Source: a virus. Taken from it: a DNA stretch of 22,934 nucleotides. Positions 14,373 to 20,821 of the stretch are shown piece by piece. Both the position numbers and the translations under genes were made by a program. The stretch's first letter is position 1. The number at the start of each line of letters is the position of its first letter. The notes beneath the pieces are model-generated. The model worked only from the letters and a program-made list of their open reading frames with translations. It was not told where the DNA came from and did not search any database. The stretch is taken from positions 1 to 22,934 of IMG/VR virus record IMGVR_UViG_3300017963_007667. One strand, written 5' to 3'.

Positions 14373-15486
14373 AGTGATCCACCATTACCTTTGCTATGTT
14401 CAGGGCGCGATAGATAGCCTCGTCCATGTCGATGTAGGCATAGCCGCCGAGCCGTCCACAGAACGTGACGTCTGGATCGTGGTTGTTCGCGTGGTCCAGG
14501 TATTGCTGGTATAGGTGCTGGTTACGGACGGTTGGAACAGGGTACTCAAAACGGGTTGGATCGTCGGGAGAGTAGGGATACTCGCGGGAGACGTATGTCC
14601 AACGCGTCGTGGCTCTTTTCTCTGGGGGGAGGAGCCAGCGCCACTCAGTGGTACGGATGTGTGCGCCTCCAGAGGGCAGCGGGTTATTGACCTGCACAGC
14701 GCCCTGGTAAGAGTCTACGCCGTCAGGGAGCAGGAGGGGATTATGCAGCCGCCGTTGTCCCCTGTACTCGAGTCGGCCCAGAGAGTAGTCGTAGAACTCG
14801 TCAATGGGACCGGTGTAGACCATGTGATCAAAAGACCAGTCCTCTTTGTTCATGAACTGTTGATAGGAGGCACCCAGGACACAGGGGACTCCCTCTAGCA
14901 TTTTGTGGACCATTTCATGGTAGCCGTTGGAGGGGATTCCGCGCCACTTCCGATCGACAAATGCGCGCTTTTCGTGCGGGTCGTCTCGGAGCGTGTAGCG
15001 GGAGCCGATACGCGGCAGTAGATCGGTCGCAGGGATGCCCCATTGCTTGAGATTGTAGGAGGCAATGAACAGATCATAGACTGGACGTGGGAGGTACTGT
15101 AGCCAGTACTCCTGTAGGGAGAGAGGTTCCCGATCTGAGGTCAGGAGATAGGCCAGTGGCGGCTCATGGCCAGGAGCCAGGGCCTCTACTGTGTACCGGT
15201 GCAGAGGCCAGGGATAGGTATTATCACCGAGGCGGGTCCGGATATAGTAGTCTACTTGCTGGAAGGTTGTGAAGCGGTGGCAGAACTGCCATACCTCTGG
15301 GTAGGAGGTCCGGAAGTAGTGCGGTCCTCCCAGGTGATAGGGTATGCCGGTAGTGGCGTCGACGTCGTCGGCACAGTGACCGCCCACGTATGGGAGCCGG
15401 TCAAGGACAAGACAGGGTATGTTGTGGTCAGTGAGCACTCGGGCCACTGTTGCGCCGGTCAGCCCAGCGCCGACAATCAGGATCAT
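14359..15486 (-). CDS. glf: UDP-galactopyranose mutase
   Basis: 375 aa, near the usual length. The enzyme is a flavoprotein that interconverts UDP-galactopyranose and UDP-galactofuranose. The sequence shows the FAD-binding GAGLTG (6-11) with an acidic residue ending strand 2 (LVLDR), GGHCAD (35-40), GPHYFRT, a YSLGRLEYRGQR active-site region, and GRLGGYAYIDMDEAI (344-358), the family's diagnostic C-terminal block with the conserved Arg. The ATG follows the upstream glycosyltransferase stop by two bases, so it is translated with it. A sugar-nucleotide enzyme paired with two glycosyltransferases suggests it makes their donor. Unusual in a phage head operon; likely transferred from a bacterial polysaccharide locus. 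A glycan target other than DNA is possible. Confidence 0.9.
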   Translation of the reverse strand: MILIVGAGLTGATVARVLTDHNIPCLVLDRLPYVGGHCADDVDATTGIPYHLGGPHYFRTSYPEVWQFCHRFTTFQQVDYYIRTRLGDNTYPWPLHRYTVEALAPGHEPPLAYLLTSDREPLSLQEYWLQYLPRPVYDLFIASYNLKQWGIPATDLLPRIGSRYTLRDDPHEKRAFVDRKWRGIPSNGYHEMVHKMLEGVPCVLGASYQQFMNKEDWSFDHMVYTGPIDEFYDYSLGRLEYRGQRRLHNPLLLPDGVDSYQGAVQVNNPLPSGGAHIRTTEWRWLLPPEKRATTRWTYVSREYPYSPDDPTRFEYPVPTVRNQHLYQQYLDHANNHDPDVTFCGRLGGYAYIDMDEAIYRALNIAKVMVDHYGTP

Positions 15487-15488
15487 GA

Positions 15489-16259
15489 CTAGGTCCCTGG
15501 TATGTTGATACGGACGAACGTGTTTAGGATGTTATTGCCTTTGGCTCCCTTACCACCCGCTGAGCCACCGGGACGGATGACCTTCGGGCCGTATCTGGCT
15601 ATGAGTCGGTCTATCGCGTCCAGTTCTCGCTTCATGGTGCGCATGGAGACTTGGCCTCCAGTGCCTTGCGCGTGCCGGTGATGGTAGTGGTACTTGTTGG
15701 CCCGTAGAGTGAACCGGTGACGGATGATCATACGGAGCCAAAAGTCATAGTCCTCCTTGAGGTCCAGGTACTCGTCAAAGCGGAGATCGTGATCGAGATG
15801 TCCGTGGAACGGGCCAAGGATGGGAGACAGAAGAGAGAACGGGCGGTAGGTGTAGTGGCCTAAAGGGTCCTGGTTCTGTTGAACGCCCCACATCTTGACG
15901 CCTAGTTGGTCGGCAAGGCAAAAGTGATGCTCGACAAATGCGCGCATGTGAGTGGGGTCCATTGGGATGTGCTCTCCGGACTCATAGTAGCACATGCGGG
16001 TTATGTCGTCATCCAGGATCAAGATCCAGGGACAGCCGGTCTCAGTGGGAGCGCGGTCCAGGATCGCGTTCTGCTTGCGGCACAGGTTTCCGTCGAGGTC
16101 GTCAGGGATCGAGATGATACGACCGGGATAGTTGGCCTCATAGTCTGCGGCCTGGGACTCGGGCACCCAGATGTAGGCAAAGGGAAACGCCTTGATCGTG
16201 GTCACGGAGTCGGGCCGCTTGTAGGATTTTATGGCTACGTGGATCTGAGAGTCTATCAT
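15489..16259 (-). CDS. GT-A glycosyltransferase, TAGT-like (copy 2 of tandem pair)
   Basis: 256 aa. It begins with a strand and phosphate-contact motif (IHVAIKSYKRPDSV, 6-19), then FAYIWVPESQAADYEANYP, IPDDLDGNLCRKQNAIL (51-67), a metal-binding acidic triad ILILDDDITR (Asp83-85), a GPFHGHLDHDLRFDEYLDLKEDYDFWLRMI region that matches the acceptor/base part of GT-A enzymes, and a His-rich YHYHHRHAQ segment. The look is that of the TET-associated glycosyltransferases of phages, proposed to glycosylate hydroxymethylated cytosines; I give that family from recollection of its style and from context, not from a search. It is a paralogue of the next gene upstream, and the mutase immediately downstream may supply its donor. 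Confidence 0.72.
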   Translation of the reverse strand: MIDSQIHVAIKSYKRPDSVTTIKAFPFAYIWVPESQAADYEANYPGRIISIPDDLDGNLCRKQNAILDRAPTETGCPWILILDDDITRMCYYESGEHIPMDPTHMRAFVEHHFCLADQLGVKMWGVQQNQDPLGHYTYRPFSLLSPILGPFHGHLDHDLRFDEYLDLKEDYDFWLRMIIRHRFTLRANKYHYHHRHAQGTGGQVSMRTMKRELDAIDRLIARYGPKVIRPGGSAGGKGAKGNNILNTFVRINIPGT

Positions 16260-16262
16260 GGG

Positions 16263-17021
16263 TCACTGTCCCGGGATGACGGTAGAGTTGATCGCGCCGT
16301 ACCTGCCGGCGCGTATGGGATCACGGAATATGGCAGGGCCGAATTGAGAGACCATACGCAGATGATCGGCACGCGCCAGGGCGAGAGTCTTGTCTATACC
16401 GCCCTCTACGTTGGCATCGCCTTTCTCGATTATGGCCTGATGATGGGCGAGAACGACCTTGTTGAACCGGAGCGTACGCCGGTAGGTGTAGATCTGGAGG
16501 AGCCACATGGCAATGTCGTCCATTGTACGGATCTCCTCGTCAAAGCGGAGAGAGTGGGAGAGATGACCGTACAGTGGGCCGTAGATGGGCTTGAGCAGGG
16601 AGAACGGCGTATAGGTCTGGTAGTAGAGTGGATCGTCATGGGTTCGCACACCCCAGAGATGGACGCCTAGCTCCTCAGCCAGTTGGAAGCAGTGGCAGAT
16701 CCAGAGCCGGAGGTCTGAGGGGGACAGGTCGTACTTTTCGCCGCCCTCATAGAGAGAGACGCGGGTAACGTCATCGTCCAGCATCAGGATCCAGGGAGAG
16801 GGGCAAAGATCGAGAACGGCGTTACGCTTGCGTGCGCAGGAGCCGTCCAGTTCGTCAGGGATGGACCGGACAGAGGAGCCATAGGAGGAGCGGTAGTCGG
16901 CCTCCTGAGACTCGCAGACCCAGATCGTGGCAAAAGGGAAAACGTCAAGAGTCTTGACGGACTTGGGCCGCCCGTATGAGATTATGGCGACGTGGATCTT
17001 GCCCGAGTCAATCAGATCCAT
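16263..17021 (-). CDS. GT-A glycosyltransferase, TAGT-like (copy 1 of tandem pair)
   Basis: 252 aa from ATG 17021, which overlaps the ParB-like stop by 14 bases and has GGAGG nine bases upstream. It shares with its neighbour IHVAIISYGRP, FPFATIWVCESQEADY, SIPDELDGSCARKRNAVL, ILMLDDDVTR (Asp82-84), YTPFSLLKPIYGPLYGHLSHSLRFDEE, and the final 'IPGQ/IPGT'. It differs at the presumed base region (TMDDIAMWLLQI against LKEDYDFWLRMI) and lacks the His-rich segment, which suggests a different donor or acceptor. Role: sugar transfer to phage DNA bases is the favoured idea from the ParB-like, mutase and terminase context; transfer to virion proteins is the main alternative. Confidence 0.72.
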   Translation of the reverse strand: MDLIDSGKIHVAIISYGRPKSVKTLDVFPFATIWVCESQEADYRSSYGSSVRSIPDELDGSCARKRNAVLDLCPSPWILMLDDDVTRVSLYEGGEKYDLSPSDLRLWICHCFQLAEELGVHLWGVRTHDDPLYYQTYTPFSLLKPIYGPLYGHLSHSLRFDEEIRTMDDIAMWLLQIYTYRRTLRFNKVVLAHHQAIIEKGDANVEGGIDKTLALARADHLRMVSQFGPAIFRDPIRAGRYGAINSTVIPGQ

Positions 17022-17829
17022 TCTTGGCAGCCTCCTTGGCAGCATCGATCACCGCGAACAGTCTGGAGGCAGGGAGGACGCGCCCGGTCCCCTTCTGCTT
17101 GATCGTCTTGCCTTTGACCGGGGCTGTGTAGACCTTTTCCAGGGAGAACAGTTCCTCGGCAACGTTCCAGTCTAGCTGGTTGTCAAAGTAGATCACGAGG
17201 TAGTCATGACGCTCCAGGAGCTCGGGAGAGATCTCCAGTTCAGGCGCGCCGGGATCGTCCTCATCGGGCTCTGGGTCTGGGTTCAGTTCTGCCAGGAGCG
17301 CATCGGCCTCCTCTGGGGAGAGTGAGACCGGCAGGACGTCGTCGTCTACAGCCTGTTGGATCAGCTTGGCGTATCCATCCGCGTCCCAGACCTGGGCCTG
17401 TTGTTCTGGAGTGAGACCGGTCATGGTCAAGTTGTTGGCGTCGATGGCATAAGCACGGGCCAGGGCGCGGGAGGCGGCATCTGTGCCGATGACCAGGGGC
17501 ATCGCCCATGGGCCGTTGTCTGGTTCTCGGGCGAGGCCGCGAGGGAGGTCTACGCCGCGCTTCTCTAGCTCGTCCAGGGCCTCGATCCGCCCGTTGCCCG
17601 ACTTGATCGCACCGGAGAGGCCGACCGTTACAGGCGTGAGGTTCTTGTCAAACTTGGGGAGATCTTGGAATCCGTGATCCCTGATCGACCGTTCGACCTT
17701 GGGGAGGTCGTGCCGCTTGGGATTGTCCACCCAGAGGTAACGCATCGCGTCTCTTACCCTGATCCATATCAGAGTCGGGGCATCGTTCATCTCTAGCGTG
17801 CTCTGGTCAAGGGTTGGCAGATCGGACAA
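17008..17829 (-). CDS. ParB/Srx-fold domain protein, first gene of the terminase-portal operon
   Basis: 273 aa. I choose the TTG at 17829 because a perfect AGGAGG lies five bases upstream; the next ATG (17790) has a poor site, and upstream codons would enter the leader hairpin and promoter. The ParB N-terminal fold is seen in VDNPKRHDLPKVERSIRDHGF (34-54), LTPVTVGLSGAIKSGNGRIEAL (64-85, with GNGR as the box II-like loop), and AYAIDANNLTM. An acidic Glu/Pro/Asp linker follows, then a C-terminal domain with HDYLVIYFDNQLDWNVAEEL. ParB-like proteins of this type occur with phage DNA-modification genes and adenine or cytosine methylases. Here it precedes two glycosyltransferases and a mutase. Function may be NTPase, nuclease or DNA binding. 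Confidence 0.75.
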   Translation of the reverse strand: MSDLPTLDQSTLEMNDAPTLIWIRVRDAMRYLWVDNPKRHDLPKVERSIRDHGFQDLPKFDKNLTPVTVGLSGAIKSGNGRIEALDELEKRGVDLPRGLAREPDNGPWAMPLVIGTDAASRALARAYAIDANNLTMTGLTPEQQAQVWDADGYAKLIQQAVDDDVLPVSLSPEEADALLAELNPDPEPDEDDPGAPELEISPELLERHDYLVIYFDNQLDWNVAEELFSLEKVYTAPVKGKTIKQKGTGRVLPASRLFAVIDAAKEAAKNGSD

Positions 17830-17850
17830 GATGACCTCCTGGTCAAGCTT

Positions 17851-17880
17851 GGCCCGAGGGCTGGGTAGGACCCTCGGGCC
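17851..17880 (-). promoter_or_regulatory. Perfect hairpin in the leader of the terminase-portal operon
   Basis: GGCCCGAGGG and CCCTCGGGCC form a perfect 10-bp stem around a 10-nt loop (RNA loop UCCUACCCAG on the minus strand). It lies between the promoter at 17923-17951 and the TTG start at 17829. There is no U-run after it, so it is not a simple terminator. It could stabilise the mRNA, hold a protein, or pair with another RNA (see findings). Confidence 0.78.
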
Positions 17881-17922
17881 GATACAAGGGAGAGTAGGAA
17901 CAATGGATCTGGGATCGTCTAC

Positions 17923-17951
17923 ATTGTACCATGAGCCGTGATCGTTGTCAA
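17923..17951 (-). promoter_or_regulatory. Sigma70-type promoter for the terminase-portal operon
   Basis: On the minus strand: -35 TTGACA (17951-17946), 17-bp spacer, -10 TACAAT (17928-17923) preceded by ATGG. Predicted start is near 17916, leaving a leader of about 87 nt with the hairpin at 17851-17880. Confidence 0.85.
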
Positions 17952-17953
17952 GG

Positions 17954-17980
17954 GGAATTATGGGAATTGTAGGAATTGTC
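17954..17980. repeat. Three tandem 9-bp repeats between divergent promoters
   Basis: GGAATTATG, GGAATTGTA and GGAATTGTC follow one another without gaps at 17954-17962, 17963-17971 and 17972-17980. They sit between the -35 boxes of the leftward late promoter (17946-17951) and the rightward early promoter (17992-17997), where an operator for a regulator would be expected. Confidence 0.7.
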
Positions 17981-17991
17981 CGAGAAAACGC

Positions 17992-18020
17992 TTGACAACG
18001 GAGTGGGATTATGGTACTAT
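17992..18020 (+). promoter_or_regulatory. Early promoter 1 (plus)
   Basis: TTGACA (17992-17997), 17-bp spacer, TACTAT (18015-18020), with ATGG before the -10 and CTTGACA shared with the other early promoters. It drives the unit 18068-19598, which ends at the terminator near 19645. Confidence 0.85.
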
Positions 18021-18025
18021 GTTGG

Positions 18026-18041
18026 TGACAGTGAGTTGATT
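18026..18041 (+). repeat. Early leader element, copy 1
   Basis: TGACAGTGAGTTGATT begins six bases after the -10 box, that is at or near the transcription start. It is identical to copies 2 and 3 downstream of the other two early promoters. Confidence 0.82.
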
Positions 18042-18067
18042 CTAGAGTTGATCTGAGGAGGATCAAA

Positions 18068-18241
18068 ATGGTATTCTATCATGTGAACGGTGATGATCTT
18101 TATGTCGTTTTTTCTGAGGGGGATTATGGATCGGTCAAGGCCACCCTCCTGATGGGTTGTGATCTGGTCAGTGAGACCGAGTACTGTTCTTTTGAGGCCG
18201 CACGCAAGAATTTCCCGCCAGAGCACTGGGTAGAGAAGTAG
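18068..18241 (+). CDS. Small hypothetical early protein, 57 aa
   Basis: ATG preceded by TGAGGAGGATCAAA, a strong ribosome site (AGGAGG, seven-base spacing). The stop is TAG at 18239-18241. The product starts MVFYHVNGDDLYVVFSEGD and ends FEAARKNFPPEHWVEK; it looks like a small alpha/beta domain, with two strands followed by a helix, and is acidic. It is the first gene after early promoter 1 and was not obvious from long reading frames. I recognise no family. First-expressed small phage proteins often target host functions, but no such role can be read here. Confidence 0.75.
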   Translation: MVFYHVNGDDLYVVFSEGDYGSVKATLLMGCDLVSETEYCSFEAARKNFPPEHWVEK

Positions 18242-18255
18242 AGAGAGGGATCGAG

Positions 18256-18555
18256 ATGGATCTGACGACCGTGTTGTTCGTGTATGATGGGGTCACCTAC
18301 AAGGGTATGGTGACCGTCGGGGAGATGCTAATCGAGGTTGGCAAGGGGTTCTCGGGCAAGGCATTCCCGTACCGGGGCAAGCGGATTCACTTCATGCCCT
18401 TGTTTGACCGGGGAGAGGTCTCCGAGATGGAATACGAGGTCTCCGGGCCGAATCGGACGTGCACGGTCACTGAGGCCGGGGCCGTCGAGATGCTGACCAA
18501 GATCCGCAAGGACTGGATCTTTGAGGCCAGCGTACAGAATAGGGAGGTAGAATAG
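18256..18555 (+). CDS. Hypothetical early protein, 99 aa
   Basis: ATG with AGAGAGGG six bases upstream; the site includes the stop of the previous gene (TAGAGAGAGGG). Strand-rich start (LTTVLFVYDGVTYKGMVTVGEMLIEVG), basic middle (KAFPYRGKRIHFM), then strands and a C-terminal helix (CTVTEAGAVEMLTKIRKDWIFEASV). No membrane span and no metal motif. It belongs to a five-gene unit under early promoter 1. The general look is of a small SH3- or OB-like barrel with a helix, but I cannot name it. Confidence 0.75.
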   Translation: MDLTTVLFVYDGVTYKGMVTVGEMLIEVGKGFSGKAFPYRGKRIHFMPLFDRGEVSEMEYEVSGPNRTCTVTEAGAVEMLTKIRKDWIFEASVQNREVE

Positions 18556-18556
18556 A

Positions 18557-18751
18557 ATGGACAAGAGGACTATCAGGAACGTACTGCGCCCGACCACAGA
18601 TGCACTGACCGTTGTACTGGCTTGTGCAATGGTTGACCCAGAGAACTGGGCCGACCGCGCAGAGCACATGCTGAACGGCACCCTCAAATCACTGCACGGT
18701 GAGTGGGTGCTTTTTGCAGAACGCAAACTCAGATCACTACTGGACCAATAG
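18557..18751 (+). CDS. Small helical early protein, 64 aa
   Basis: The ATG is one base after the previous stop; GGGAGG lies about nine bases upstream inside the preceding gene. The protein is almost wholly helical with a basic N-terminus (MDKRTIRNVLRPTTDALTVVLACAMVDPENW) and an amphipathic end (WVLFAERKLRSLLDQ). The hydrophobic stretch around residues 17-26 is too short for a span. No family is recognised. Confidence 0.68.
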   Translation: MDKRTIRNVLRPTTDALTVVLACAMVDPENWADRAEHMLNGTLKSLHGEWVLFAERKLRSLLDQ

Positions 18752-18760
18752 GAGGTCATC

Positions 18761-19357
18761 ATGGGAACGTACCGCAAGTGGGTAGCTCTGCACGGAAACA
18801 AGGATCGTTACAGTCGTATCATCAGCGTCGGCGCTGAGAACGTCGAGGCGGGCGTGGAGGAGATCAAGAGACAGCTCAACCGGCCTGGACGGTATGGGGC
18901 GTTTAGGGTCTGGCAGGAGAGTGGTTTCATGGTCCTGGACGAGAATGGGATCATCTCGACGGAGAAGGAGCGGATAGGGGACGGTGAGCCGATGCGCTAC
19001 CGGTACTATCTGGTCAACCGCCCTCCCTCGATAGGCTGTCAGCCAAAGGGGGACGTTGCTCGGGAGGTCTGGAGTCCGAGACGCAAGATGTCTGCACAGG
19101 GACGGTTGGTACATGGTTGGGTAGAGTATGACCAGCCGCTGAGCGCATACAACATCTGGAGCTATGAGCTCTTTCCCGCAAGCATTCAGGAACAGGCCCA
19201 AATGGTGTTTGTGGAGGGAGGCGAGTACAATTCCTCCCGGCACGAATACTGGTGCAGCCAGAACCTGAAGGATCTCAAGAGACTGTACAAAGAGATGGAC
19301 GACCAGAAGGCTTGGGCCGCGCTGGTCTTGCTGGGAGAGATCGACCAGCCTTTCTAG
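18761..19357 (+). CDS. Hypothetical early protein, 198 aa
   Basis: ATG with AGGAGG five bases upstream. The largest product of the first early unit: an N-terminal alpha/beta part (YRKWVALHGNKDRYSRIISVGAEN, EEIKRQLNRPGRYGAFRVW), then MRYRYYLVNRPPSIGCQPKG (about 77-96), a segment seen in small conserved phage and Firmicute proteins whose first strands read 'RYYLxxRPPxxGxxP', and finally YNIWSYELFPASIQEQAQMVFVEGG with a helical end. It has no catalytic motif I can assign. Single cysteines occur at 92 and near 163. Function unknown; I am confident it is a real gene. Confidence 0.78.
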   Translation: MGTYRKWVALHGNKDRYSRIISVGAENVEAGVEEIKRQLNRPGRYGAFRVWQESGFMVLDENGIISTEKERIGDGEPMRYRYYLVNRPPSIGCQPKGDVAREVWSPRRKMSAQGRLVHGWVEYDQPLSAYNIWSYELFPASIQEQAQMVFVEGGEYNSSRHEYWCSQNLKDLKRLYKEMDDQKAWAALVLLGEIDQPF

Positions 19358-19370
19358 AGAGGAGAAAACG

Positions 19371-19598
19371 ATGCCGAGGATCGACAATCAGAGTTTAGAC
19401 GTAGCGCAGTATTATGGATTCGATCACATCCCCATCGATCAGTATGCACGGCCTACAGTGGACCTGTGCCGGGCATGTGCCGCCGAATGGGAGATCGAGG
19501 ACAGGGACGACGAGATCGACCACCCAGATTATGAGGAGCAGCACCCCCGGTATAGGTGTCTGGACTGTGGGGAGGAGTTGACCGAGGAGGACAACTGA
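19371..19598 (+). CDS. Small zinc-ribbon protein, 75 aa
   Basis: ATG with GAGGAG seven bases upstream (TAGAGAGGAG junction). Two Cys pairs, Cys33-x2-Cys36 (LCRAC) and Cys63-x2-Cys66 (CLDCG), are spaced as in a four-cysteine zinc ribbon, with an acidic insert (EDRDDEIDHPDYEEQ) between. Such small ribbons in early phage genes often bind nucleic acid or host polymerase; the acidic surface would favour protein binding. It is the last gene before a strong terminator. Confidence 0.75.
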   Translation: MPRIDNQSLDVAQYYGFDHIPIDQYARPTVDLCRACAAEWEIEDRDDEIDHPDYEEQHPRYRCLDCGEELTEEDN

Positions 19599-19611
19599 GA
19601 GGAAAAAAACC

Positions 19612-19645
19612 AAAGAGAGGTCGGCCTGTTGGTCGGCCTCTTTTT
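19612..19645 (+). terminator. Intrinsic terminator of early unit 1
   Basis: Stem AGAGGTCGGCC / GGTCGGCCTCT (11 bp with two G-T pairs) with a TGTT loop and a T-run CTTTTT (19640-19645). An A-rich stretch before it pairs with the T-run. Located 13 bases after the zinc-ribbon stop. Confidence 0.88.
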
Positions 19646-19667
19646 CGATCCAGTCTGGACCAAACGC

Positions 19668-19697
19668 TTGACATCCACGCAAGTTTTGTGGTACTAT
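19668..19697 (+). promoter_or_regulatory. Early promoter 2 (plus)
   Basis: TTGACA (19668-19673), 18-bp spacer, TACTAT (19692-19697). It shares ACGCTTGACA and TGGTACTATGT with promoter 1. It drives the genes 19744-20813. Confidence 0.85.
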
Positions 19698-19702
19698 GTC
19701 TC

Positions 19703-19718
19703 TGACAGTGAGTTGATT
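19703..19718 (+). repeat. Early leader element, copy 2
   Basis: TGACAGTGAGTTGATT starting six bases after the -10 box, identical to copy 1. The sequence between the -10 and the element (GTCTC) equals that of copy 3. Confidence 0.82.
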
Positions 19719-19743
19719 ATGAGAGTCATAGAGGAGGTTCCAA

Positions 19744-19932
19744 ATGAAGTTTATGGATCGTTTTGTCAAAGAGTTGTTAGAGGTCGGGATCGAGTTGTCG
19801 GCAGAGGATCGTCGTCGTTACTGGAGAGGGATCTATACGACCAGAGAACTCGCTGAGGTTCTGGGAGTTGATCAGGAGATCGTAGACGCGGCATGTGACC
19901 GCGCTGACCCCATCCGTGTGGAGGATCTGTAA
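19744..19932 (+). CDS. Small HTH-like early protein, 62 aa
   Basis: ATG with AGGAGG six bases upstream. The N-terminus is an amphipathic helix (FMDRFVKELLEVGIEL). Residues about 31-50, TTRELAEVLGVDQEIVDAAC, fit a helix-turn-helix with the usual 'T..ELA..LGV....V' pattern, suggesting DNA binding. It is the first gene of its unit, the position often held by a phage regulator. The protein is short for a full repressor. It would be a candidate binder of the operator repeats near 17954-17980, but that is inference only. Confidence 0.72.
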   Translation: MKFMDRFVKELLEVGIELSAEDRRRYWRGIYTTRELAEVLGVDQEIVDAACDRADPIRVEDL

Positions 19933-19933
19933 A

Positions 19934-20338
19934 ATGTCTGAACGTCGAAACGTTGTTGTGGATGGTCAAGAGTTCACCGTGGTTCGGTACTGGGTGATCG
20001 GGTCTGGGCTGGTCGTTTTTACCGCTCTGGAGGAGGAGTCAGGGAAGTTTCCAGAGTCCAGCCACTCGTCGGTCTATTCGTTCGGCGGCGGGGAGAGTTT
20101 GGGCAAAGTGTATTCTCGACGTCTGCCCGAGCGGTTGGCAAATCTGCCCTCGTACACGGTGGATCGATATGATCGAGTTGTAGCGTGGTCTGAGGGGCTG
20201 AAAAAGTTCTGCCACAAGGTCATCCTGGAGGCTTATCCGGAGTTGGTAGAGTCTGGGAATGTTCGTATCTCGGGCGAGGACTACGAGTTGATTTTTGAGA
20301 ATGGCGCAGAGGCCAAGGCCTACTGCGGTCTATCATAG
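19934..20338 (+). CDS. Hypothetical early protein, 134 aa
   Basis: I choose ATG 19934, one base after the previous stop, with GGAGG nine bases upstream; a longer frame would start inside the HTH gene. Strand-rich first half (NVVVDGQEFTVVRYWVIGSGLVVFTALEEES, HSSVYSFGGGESLGKVYSR) and helical second half (VVAWSEGLKKFCHKVILEAYPELVE), ending in YELIFENGAEAKAYCGLS. No motif is recognised. It is translated between the HTH protein and the double zinc-knuckle protein. Confidence 0.74.
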   Translation: MSERRNVVVDGQEFTVVRYWVIGSGLVVFTALEEESGKFPESSHSSVYSFGGGESLGKVYSRRLPERLANLPSYTVDRYDRVVAWSEGLKKFCHKVILEAYPELVESGNVRISGEDYELIFENGAEAKAYCGLS

Positions 20339-20351
20339 AGAGGGGATCGAG

Positions 20352-20813
20352 ATGAACTGCAAGCATTGTCGTTGGGATGGTAACATCATCGCGTGTCGGA
20401 ACGTGGTAGAGGCAGGGAACTGCCCGATGGAGCCGAGCCAGTACGTGTACGAGCAGGATCGCCGCGAGGAGGATCGTCAAGAGTGGGCTGACATATTGAC
20501 CGATATCCAAGCACAGTTGGGTACCATAGTCAACCAGTTGGAGATGTTTGCTCGTGAGGAGGATCGCAGGGATCTGGAGGTCTACATGATCGCTCAGATC
20601 AAGACCATCATGGGCGGGATGGGGTATCGCACGCATAACACGACCGTTCAGGACTTGATCGATAGTATGTCCACCTCAGAGTTGGGAGAGTTCTGCGAGA
20701 TGTGCGGTTGTGAGTTGCAGTCTGGAGAGGAGAGGGACGTAGGGATCTGTGGTCACTGTCAGGAGGTCATGGAGGAGGAGATCGCTCAGGACGAGGCTCT
20801 GGCGTGCGCGTAG
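20352..20813 (+). CDS. Early protein with two putative zinc-binding sites, 153 aa
   Basis: I choose ATG 20352 after TAGAGAGGGGATCGAG; an upstream in-frame ATG lies within the previous gene. The N-terminus has Cys3-x2-Cys6 with Cys15 and Cys24 (CKHC... ACRN... GNCP), a pattern seen in small phage zinc proteins. The middle is a long charged helix (YEQDRREEDRQEWADILTDIQAQLGTIVNQLEMF). The C-terminus has Cys114-x2-Cys117 and Cys133-x2-Cys136 (CEMCGC... ICGHC), a second ribbon. The architecture, two metal sites joined by a coiled coil, suggests a dimeric nucleic-acid- or protein-binding factor. Function unknown. Last gene before a terminator. Confidence 0.76.
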   Translation: MNCKHCRWDGNIIACRNVVEAGNCPMEPSQYVYEQDRREEDRQEWADILTDIQAQLGTIVNQLEMFAREEDRRDLEVYMIAQIKTIMGGMGYRTHNTTVQDLIDSMSTSELGEFCEMCGCELQSGEERDVGICGHCQEVMEEEIAQDEALACA

Positions 20814-20821
20814 GTCTGGAG

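Noticed and set aside
17954-17980. CRISPR-like array
   Set aside because: Repeats are 9 bp with no spacers; an operator is more likely.
17830-18066. N-terminal extension of the ParB-like protein to ATG 18066
   Set aside because: It would run through the leader hairpin, the minus promoter, the repeats and the early promoter; the TTG at 17829 has a perfect AGGAGG.
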